A stretch of DNA of 64,000 nucleotides from Candidatus Coatesiibacteriota bacterium (GTDB taxonomy: Bacteria > RBG-13-66-14 > B26-G2 > JAUVZD01), in contig JAUVZD010000007.1 in NCBI GenBank assembly GCA_030602715.1, positions 77,581 to 141,580 on the forward strand. Direction: 5' to 3'. The translations under genes were made by a program, and so were the position numbers. The stretch's first letter is position 1. Each line of letters starts with the position of its first letter. The notes beneath the pieces were generated by a model. It was not told where the DNA came from. It made no database searches and saw only the letters and a list, made by a program, of their open reading frames with translations. This document shows, piece after piece, positions 58,220 to 64,000 of this stretch.

Positions 58220-59233
58220 ATGCGCACAAAGATCGCCTTAGATGCCATGGGGGGTGATTTTGCCCCCAAAAATCTCATTGACGGGGCTCTGCAAGCCCTG
58301 CTTGAGGAATCCCGCTTGGAGGTGGTCCTGGTCGGCGACGAAGATGCCCTCAAAGAAAGCCTCCTGCACCGCTCCTACGACTCCGACCGGCTGGAGGTGG
58401 TTCACGCTGAAGAGGTCATCGGCATGGACGACTCCGCCGCCGCCTCAGTGCGCAAGAAACCAAACTCCTCGGTGATGGTCGCCGCCGGGCAGGTGCGGGA
58501 GGGAAGGGCTGACGGACTGGTAACTGCGGGCAACACCGCCGCCGCGGTAGCCGCCTCCCTGCTCAACATCGGTCGTCTTCCCGGCGTGCACCGCCCGGCA
58601 ATCGCCTCCATCTTCCCCACCATGCGGGATAAAGCCTGCGTGGTCTTAGATGTCGGCGCCACCAGCGAGGTCCAGCCCCGCAATCTCCTCCAGTTCGCCA
58701 TCATGGGGGAGATGTATGCCCGCTTCATTCTGGAGATAGATGAGCCCACCGTCGGCTTGCTCTCCATCGGCGAGGAGGAAAAGAAGGGCAGTGAGGTGGT
58801 GGTGGAGACCAACCGTCTGATGAAGGAGAAACTGCTCAAGTTTTACGGCAATGTGCAGGGTGGGGACATCCTCAAAGGAACCACCGATGTGGTGGTCTGC
58901 GACGGATTTGTGGGCAATGTTGCCCTCAAGTTCGCCGAAGCCATAGGGGAGATGGTCTTCGCCACCCTGAAAAGGGAGATTCGCAAAGGCTTCTGGACCC
59001 GGGTGGGTGCCTGGCTCATGAAGCCCGCCTTTCGGCGTTTCCGCAAAGCGTGGGACTATTCGGAATACGGCGGAGCTCCCCTTCTGGGGATAAAAAATGT
59101 GGTCATCATCTGCCACGGCAAATCCAATCCCAAAGCCATCAAGAACGCCGTTCTGGTGGCTGGCAAGTTCGTCTCCGAGGAAGTGAACCGCCACATCTCC
59201 GGGCAGGTTGCCGGGGAGGATACCGGAAGATAG
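58220..59233 (+). CDS. plsX: phosphate acyltransferase PlsX
   Basis: A 337-residue enzyme turning acyl-ACP into acyl-phosphate for phospholipid synthesis. Motifs: IALDAMGGDFAP at the start, SVRKKPNSSVMVAAGQVREGRADGLVTAGNTAA, KACVVLDVGAT and DVVVCDGFVGNVALKF, with GGAPLLGIKNVVIICHG. Second gene of the operon, 57 bp after rpmF. Confidence 0.97.
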   Translation: MRTKIALDAMGGDFAPKNLIDGALQALLEESRLEVVLVGDEDALKESLLHRSYDSDRLEVVHAEEVIGMDDSAAASVRKKPNSSVMVAAGQVREGRADGLVTAGNTAAAVAASLLNIGRLPGVHRPAIASIFPTMRDKACVVLDVGATSEVQPRNLLQFAIMGEMYARFILEIDEPTVGLLSIGEEEKKGSEVVVETNRLMKEKLLKFYGNVQGGDILKGTTDVVVCDGFVGNVALKFAEAIGEMVFATLKREIRKGFWTRVGAWLMKPAFRRFRKAWDYSEYGGAPLLGIKNVVIICHGKSNPKAIKNAVLVAGKFVSEEVNRHISGQVAGEDTGR

Positions 59234-59268
59234 ATTTTTCAGTTTAGATAGAACCCCAAAAAAACAAA

Positions 59269-60255
59269 GTGGAGAACAGAGCGGCAATATTAGGGACCGG
59301 CAAGAGCGTTCAGGGAAGGGCGATAACCAACCAGGACCTGGAGAAGATGGTTGACACCTCCGACGAATGGATTACCGCCCGTTCGGGGATAAAGATCCGC
59401 TACTTCACCGACGACCAGACCGCCGCAAGCGACCTTGCCACCGAGGCAGGGAGGCAAGCTCTGGAGATGGCCGGGGTGGACGGTGCCGATGTGGACCTGT
59501 TCATCGTGGGCACGGTTACCCCGGACTTCGCCTATCCTGCCACCGCCTGCCTGGTCCAGCACAATCTGGGCAACAAGAAGGGAGCCGGCTTTGACCAGGA
59601 GACCGGCTGTTCGGGCTTCCTCTACGGCCTGACCATCGGTGAGCAATTCATAAAGACCGGCAAGTGCAGGTATGTTCTGGCTATCGGCGTGGAATGTCTC
59701 TCCAAGGTAATGAACATGCAGGATAGGGGCACCTGCGTCCTCTTCGGCGACGGCGCCGGAGCCGCCTTGCTGGGTCCAAGCCCCGACGGAAAAAGCGGCA
59801 TCCTGGATACTTTCATCAAATCCGACGGTTCCCTGGGCGACCTGCTCAAACAGCCCGCCGGGGGAAGCCGTATGCCCGCCTCCATAGAGACGGTAACCAA
59901 TAATCTGCACACCATACACATGAAAGGTAATAAAGTCTTCCCACTGGCGGTGCGGTGTATGGAGGAGGCGGCCACCACCCTGATGAACCGTTTGGGCTTG
60001 ACCGGGGAAGACCTGGATGTGCTCATCACCCATCAGGCTAACCTGCGCATCATTCAATCTCTGCAGAAGCGCTTGCAGGTCCCCGACGATAAGGTCTTTG
60101 TGAATATAGATAAATACGGCAACACCAGCGCCGCCTCCATCCCCATCGCTATGGACGAAGCGGTGCGCCAGGGGATAATTAAAAAGGGGAACTTGGTGAT
60201 GCTTGCCTCATTCGGAGCCGGCTTCACCTGGGCTTCTGCGGCTATCAGGTGGTAA
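59269..60255 (+). CDS. fabH: beta-ketoacyl-ACP synthase III
   Basis: A 328-residue condensing enzyme that starts fatty-acid chains by joining acetyl-CoA to malonyl-ACP. The triad is visible: Cys in FDQETGCSGFLYGL (near residue 112), His in LITHQANLRI and Asn in YGNTSAASIP. Start is GTG 59269 with no clear ribosome site. Confidence 0.96.
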   Translation: MENRAAILGTGKSVQGRAITNQDLEKMVDTSDEWITARSGIKIRYFTDDQTAASDLATEAGRQALEMAGVDGADVDLFIVGTVTPDFAYPATACLVQHNLGNKKGAGFDQETGCSGFLYGLTIGEQFIKTGKCRYVLAIGVECLSKVMNMQDRGTCVLFGDGAGAALLGPSPDGKSGILDTFIKSDGSLGDLLKQPAGGSRMPASIETVTNNLHTIHMKGNKVFPLAVRCMEEAATTLMNRLGLTGEDLDVLITHQANLRIIQSLQKRLQVPDDKVFVNIDKYGNTSAASIPIAMDEAVRQGIIKKGNLVMLASFGAGFTWASAAIRW

Positions 60256-60276
60256 CACTCACTTTCTGGGAGAGCA

Positions 60277-61230
60277 TTGGCAAAAAGATACACAGTATTC
60301 ATCTTCCCCGGACAGGGCTCGCAAGATGTGGGCATGGGCAGGGATTTCCTGGAAAGTTCCGCCCGTGCAAAGGAGCTCTTCAATGAAGCGGGGACGGCTC
60401 TGGGCAGAGACCTGGCAAAGCTCTGTCTGGAGGGACCGCTTGAGGAGCTGACCGACACCCGCTGGGCTCAGCCGGCAATCCTGACCGTCTCCGTGATCGC
60501 CACCACCCTTCTGCGGGAGTCACTCCCCCGGCTGGAAGTGAGCGCAGGAGCCGGTCACAGCCTGGGAGAATATTCCGCCCTGTGGGCTTCAGGCTCTTTG
60601 AGCTTCCCTCGGGTAGCCTGGATGGTCAACCGCCGGGGTCAGTTCATCACCGACGCTTGCGCAAAGAGCCCCGGCACCATGGCTGCCGTCGTGGGCTTGG
60701 ACGATGAAGTGGTGGAGGAAATCTGCGCCCGGGCAACCGAGGAGGCGGGCTTGGTGGAGCCGGCAAACTACAACTCCCCGGACCAACTGGTGGTAACCGG
60801 GGTCAAGGCGGGGGTGGCGAAAGCCGTTGAACTTGCCAAGGATGCCGGCGCCAAGCGCGCAATGGAGCTTACCGTCAGCGGTCCCTTCCACTCGTCAATG
60901 CTGGAGCCGGCAGGAAGAGCAATGGCTGAACTTCTGGACTCAGAAGAGGTGAAACCCACCAACTTCCCGGTCTACGCCAACGCCGCCGCTGTTCCTCATG
61001 GCAGACCGGAGGAGATAATCTCCACCCTAGCCAGGCAGATTTATTCTCCGGTGCTCTTTAAGCAGACCTTTGAAGAACTGGCTCGTCCCGACACCACCTT
61101 CGTTGAGCTGGGACACGGCAGGGTGCTCTCCGGTCTGGTAAGACGCACTTTAAAGGATTTTGAGGGGCTCAAGATAATTAACATAGGTAACATGGAGGAG
61201 CTGGAACAAGCGGTTGAGGAATTGGGATAA
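60277..61230 (+). CDS. fabD: malonyl-CoA:ACP transacylase
   Basis: 317 residues. It loads malonyl groups onto ACP. Motifs: FPGQGSQDVGMG at the N-terminus, the catalytic Ser in GAGHSLGEYSAL, Arg in VNRRGQFI and His in VSGPFHSSML. The start is TTG with a GGGAG site close upstream. 22 bp after fabH. Confidence 0.96.
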   Translation: MAKRYTVFIFPGQGSQDVGMGRDFLESSARAKELFNEAGTALGRDLAKLCLEGPLEELTDTRWAQPAILTVSVIATTLLRESLPRLEVSAGAGHSLGEYSALWASGSLSFPRVAWMVNRRGQFITDACAKSPGTMAAVVGLDDEVVEEICARATEEAGLVEPANYNSPDQLVVTGVKAGVAKAVELAKDAGAKRAMELTVSGPFHSSMLEPAGRAMAELLDSEEVKPTNFPVYANAAAVPHGRPEEIISTLARQIYSPVLFKQTFEELARPDTTFVELGHGRVLSGLVRRTLKDFEGLKIINIGNMEELEQAVEELG

Positions 61231-61271
61231 TTTTTGAAATTTTCTCTTTTCTTTCAAGAAGGTGACCATAG

Positions 61272-62015
61272 ATGTCTTCCCTCGCTGAAAAAGTAGCCAT
61301 AGTGACCGGCGCCGCCCGGGGAATCGGTCGTGCCATTGCTGAGGCTTTTGTCGCCGAGGGCGCCAAGGTAGCCCTCTGGGATGTTTTAGCCGATGAGGTG
61401 GCTGAAGCGGCAGGTGAGTTGGGAGATTCTGCTCTCGGTCAAGTTGTGGACATCACCGAAACCGGGCAGGTAAAGGATGCCGTCGCTCTAGTTTTAGAAA
61501 AGTTCGGCGCTATCCATATTCTGGTCAACAACGCCGGCATCACCCGGGACAACCTGCTCATGCGCATGAAGGATGACGATTGGGACCGGGTCCTGGATGT
61601 CAACCTCAAGGGTATGTTCATCTGCTGTCGGGAGGTATCCCGCCCCATGGGCAAGAACCGCTGGGGGCGGATAATCAATATCTCCTCGGTGGTGGGGCTC
61701 ATCGGTAATCCCGGCCAGGTCAACTACGCCGCCTCCAAAGCCGGCGTCGTCGGCTTGACCAAGACTCTTGCAAAAGAACTGTCCAGCCGTGGGATCACCG
61801 CCAATGTCATCGCTCCCGGTTTCATAGAGACCCAAATGACCGCCGAGCTTCCCCCGGAGATGAAGGACGCCTATTTCAAGCGCATCCCCCTGGGTCGGCT
61901 GGGGCGTCCGGAGGAGATTGCTGACCTAGCGGTATTTTTAGCCAGCTCCAAGGCGGATTACATAACCGGGGAGGTTATCGCCGTTGACGGGGGGATACTG
62001 CTCAATACTATTTAG
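61272..62015 (+). CDS. fabG: 3-oxoacyl-ACP reductase
   Basis: A 247-residue short-chain dehydrogenase using NADPH to reduce the beta-keto group. Motifs: VTGAARGIGRAIAEAF, LVNNAGITRDNLLMRM, ISSVVGLIGNPGQVNYAASKAG with the Ser-Tyr-Lys triad, and VIAPGFIETQMT. A GAAGGTGA site precedes ATG. 42 bp after fabD. Confidence 0.97.
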   Translation: MSSLAEKVAIVTGAARGIGRAIAEAFVAEGAKVALWDVLADEVAEAAGELGDSALGQVVDITETGQVKDAVALVLEKFGAIHILVNNAGITRDNLLMRMKDDDWDRVLDVNLKGMFICCREVSRPMGKNRWGRIINISSVVGLIGNPGQVNYAASKAGVVGLTKTLAKELSSRGITANVIAPGFIETQMTAELPPEMKDAYFKRIPLGRLGRPEEIADLAVFLASSKADYITGEVIAVDGGILLNTI

Positions 62016-62042
62016 TAAAAATCCGGACAAGCCCCTTTATTC

Positions 62043-62071
62043 TTGACATTTCTTCCCAGTTTATGTTAATG
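62043..62071 (+). promoter_or_regulatory. internal promoter for acpP
   Basis: TTGACA (62043-62048), a 17-bp spacer and TTAATG (62066-62071; weak -10), in the fabG-acpP gap. It would give acpP the extra expression that ACP usually needs. Confidence 0.5.
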
Positions 62072-62126
62072 CTATCAACATAGTATTACTGCCATTAGAA
62101 GATATCTTTTCCAAGGAGGAATTGAA

Positions 62127-62366
62127 GTGGCTGAGGCTGTAGAAGAGAAAGTGCGTGAAATCATCGTGAAACAGTTGGGAGTGACCCCGGAGGAGGTAAC
62201 CCTAGAAGCTTCATTCATAGAAGACCTGGGAGCCGATTCTCTGGACACCGTCGAACTGGTGATGGAGTTTGAGGAAGCCTTCGGGTTGGAGATTCCCGAC
62301 GAGGAAGCGGAGAAGATCACCAAAGTGGGTGAGGCAATAGAGTACATCAAGAAGAACACCGCTTGA
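62127..62366 (+). CDS. acpP: acyl carrier protein
   Basis: 79 residues, acidic, four-helix ACP fold. The phosphopantetheine Ser lies in [15 protein letters not shown] (near residue 37). It carries acyl chains between the fab enzymes. Start is GTG 62127 with AAGGAGG 8 nt upstream. It has its own promoter and is followed by a strong hairpin. Confidence 0.97.
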   Translation: MAEAVEEKVREIIVKQLGVTPEEVTLEASFIEDLGADSLDTVELVMEFEEAFGLEIPDEEAEKITKVGEAIEYIKKNTA

Positions 62367-62392
62367 GCTTTCCTCCGAAAGTAAGAGATTTT

Positions 62393-62422
62393 GCGGGAGG
62401 ATGTCGCTTGCCATCCTCCCGC
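62393..62422 (+). other. strong hairpin between acpP and fabF, no T tract
   Basis: A perfect 11-bp stem GCGGGAGGATG/CATCCTCCCGC with an 8-nt loop. Without a T-run it is unlikely to be a full terminator; it may protect the acpP mRNA 3' end or set the acpP:fabF ratio by processing. Confidence 0.7.
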
Positions 62423-62487
62423 CTGATGAAAAAGCGGTCTTCTATCCAAATTTATAGACTGGCTTATCTCTATGAGGTGATTCTAGT

Positions 62488-63726
62488 ATGAGGCGAAGAG
62501 TGGTCATCACCGGTATGGGAGCGGTAACTCCCCTGGGCAACAGTGTGGACGAATACTGGCAGGAACTTCTTGCCGGCAGGAGCGGTGCCGGACCCATCAC
62601 CCATTTCGATGCCAGTGACTACCGGGTACACTTCGCCTGTGAACTTAAGGACTTTGACGCCACCAAATGGATAGCGCCCAAAGAGAGCAGACGCATGGAC
62701 CCCTTTGTGCACTACGCTATCGCAGCCTCTCACATGGCGTTGGAGGATAGCGGTTTGGGCACCGACAAGCTGAACGATGAGCGAGCCGGCACCTTCATCG
62801 GTTCCGGCATCGGGGGGATAACCTTCTGGGAGAGGGAACACCAGGTGCTGCTAGAGAAGGGCTTAAGTAGGGTCAGTCCCTTTCTCATCCCGGCTATGAT
62901 TGCCAACATGGCTTCGGGGATGGTCTCCATCAGATTCGGTCTGAAGGGTCCCTCAAACTGCGCGGTTACCGCCTGCGCCACCAGCACCAATACCATCGGC
63001 GACGCATATCGGCTGATTCAACACGACTACGCTGATATGGTAGTCGCCGGCGGAGCTGAGGCAGCGATCACCCCTTTAGGGGTTTCAGGTTTCGGCAATA
63101 TGCGAGCCATCTCCCAGCGAAACGACGAACCACAGAAAGCCAGCAGACCCTTTGACAAGGAGCGGGACGGCTTTGTAGTCGGCGAGGGAGGTGCAATCGT
63201 CATCCTGGAGGAGCTGGAGCGCGCCAAAGCCAGAGGGGCAAAGATCTATGCTGAGGTGATCGGCTACGGAATGTCCACCGACGCCTATCACATCACCGCC
63301 CCTGCGCCTGAAGGGGAAGGGATGGCTAGAGCGATGGCGAACACCATCAAAGATGCCGGCATTCCTCCAGAGGAGATTCAGCACATCAACGCCCACGGCA
63401 CCTCCACACCCCTAAACGACATCTGCGAAACCAAAGCCATTAAAAAGGTCTTTGGAAAACACGCTGAGAAGATCGCCATAAACTCCACTAAATCAATGAT
63501 CGGACACCTTCTGGGTGCCGCCGGAGCCATTGAAGCCATTCCCACGTTACTGTCCATCAAAGAGGGAAAAGTTCATCCAACCATAAACTACGAGTTTCCC
63601 GACCCGGAGTGTGACCTGGACTACACCACCGAGGGGAGCAGAAAATTGGACATCACCCATGCCATATCCAACTCCTTCGCCTTCGGGGGTCATAACGCCT
63701 CCATGGTCTTCAAAAAATATGTGTGA
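62488..63726 (+). CDS. fabF: beta-ketoacyl-ACP synthase II
   Basis: A 412-residue condensing enzyme that elongates acyl chains. Catalytic Cys in [18 protein letters not shown] (near residue 163), first His in [13 protein letters not shown], Lys in [19 protein letters not shown] and the second His in the same block, ending [10 protein letters not shown]. Follows acpP by 121 bp, the conserved acpP-fabF pairing. Confidence 0.97.
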   Translation: MRRRVVITGMGAVTPLGNSVDEYWQELLAGRSGAGPITHFDASDYRVHFACELKDFDATKWIAPKESRRMDPFVHYAIAASHMALEDSGLGTDKLNDERAGTFIGSGIGGITFWEREHQVLLEKGLSRVSPFLIPAMIANMASGMVSIRFGLKGPSNCAVTACATSTNTIGDAYRLIQHDYADMVVAGGAEAAITPLGVSGFGNMRAISQRNDEPQKASRPFDKERDGFVVGEGGAIVILEELERAKARGAKIYAEVIGYGMSTDAYHITAPAPEGEGMARAMANTIKDAGIPPEEIQHINAHGTSTPLNDICETKAIKKVFGKHAEKIAINSTKSMIGHLLGAAGAIEAIPTLLSIKEGKVHPTINYEFPDPECDLDYTTEGSRKLDITHAISNSFAFGGHNASMVFKKYV

Positions 63727-63773
63727 TAATCCACCAATTCACCTCATGAAATGTAAAAAATATCCGGCAAGCG

Positions 63774-63806
63774 CTAGCTCCCAGTGGGAGCTAGACGCCT
63801 TTTTTT
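63774..63806 (+). terminator. hairpin terminator between fabF and rnc
   Basis: CTAGCTCCC/GGGAGCTAG (63774-63782 with 63786-63794, AGT loop) is flanked by outer GGC/GCC pairing and followed by seven T residues. Confidence 0.88.
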
Positions 63807-63840
63807 AAGTGGCATACTCCAATGCACCAAAGGAAACGAC

Positions 63841-64000
63841 TTGGCAAAAGAGGAAAAAAAGGAATCCCCTCCATTTGAAGAGAAGCAGGTGAAGGTTGAG
63901 CTTTCCAGGGAACTGCGCAACCTGTTTACCATGTCCGCAATTCACCCCGAGGGGATACGCCAATTAAGCGAAGCCCTGACCCACTCCTCCTACGCCAACG
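63841..64000 (+). CDS. rnc: ribonuclease III, N-terminal part (runs off window)
   Basis: Initiation at TTG 63841 with an AAAGGA site. After a ~20-residue charged extension comes LSRELRNLFTMSAIHPEGIRQ then LSEALTHSSYAN, the start of the RNase III endonuclease domain; the signature catalytic helix lies beyond the edge. RNase III cuts double-stranded RNA such as rRNA precursors. The fabF-rnc order is widely conserved. Confidence 0.85.
   Translation, partial: MAKEEKKESPPFEEKQVKVELSRELRNLFTMSAIHPEGIRQLSEALTHSSYAN

Overview
The window reads as a chromosome segment of a Gram-negative-type bacterium from a deep or uncultured lineage, possibly in or near the FCB group. I infer this from many secreted proteins and lipoproteins, a peptidase with a type IX secretion C-terminal domain, an ExbB/ExbD-driven envelope system, beta-propeller proteins, and archaeal- or thermophile-flavoured genes (ThiD-ThiN fusion, THEP1-type NTPase). 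I cannot name the phylum from the sequence alone. Most of the DNA is moderately GC-rich. Two stretches are clearly AT-rich: about 2583-5180 (restriction-modification genes) and about 32700-33560 (one small lipoprotein).

Layout. 1-2.5 kb: end of carbamate kinase, a flippase, a tiny TAT-like protein and tRNA-Glu(CTC). 2.6-5.1 kb: AT-rich restriction-modification pair beside the tRNA. 5.2-8.7 kb: aldehyde dehydrogenase, homoserine dehydrogenase and a possible U32-like protein. 8.9-12.5 kb: secreted propeller protein, small membrane protein and M1 aminopeptidase with a T9SS domain. 12.6-15.7 kb: single-domain response regulator and a triple-PAS histidine kinase. 16-20 kb: zinc-ribbon envelope protein, THEP1-like NTPase and RecJ. 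20-30 kb: a long minus-strand cluster, queH-queA-tgt-propeller-yajC-HD-GATase-methyltransferase-secD-secF. 30-36.7 kb: PQQ-type propeller, a haem-c lipoprotein, split transketolase and an M23 peptidase. 36.8-43 kb: thiDN, then exbB-exbD-exbD and two glycine-rich AgmX-type proteins with FHA-like and GYF sensory ends. 43-53.6 kb: cation/proton antiporter, a secreted-protein gene with an in-frame TGA, an ABC transporter, lipoproteins, mannose-1-phosphate guanylyltransferase and TatC. 53.8-57.6 kb: ackA and a 303-bp direct duplication bracketing a propeller gene. 57.9-64 kb: rpmF-plsX-fabH-fabD-fabG-acpP-fabF-rnc.

Regulatory signals are unusually legible. Promoters repeatedly fit TTGACA, 17 bp, TAnnnT, and several sit so close to the start codon that leaderless mRNAs are implied. 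Most transcription units end in strong hairpin terminators.

The most unusual items are: the ExbBD/AgmX module with paired sensor domains; a shared C-terminal tail (SLG-x-LR-x-L-[YF]) on small secreted proteins; the 303-bp duplication that carries both an ackA fragment and the DNA for that tail; the in-frame TGA behind a consensus promoter; and the leaderless-promoter pattern.
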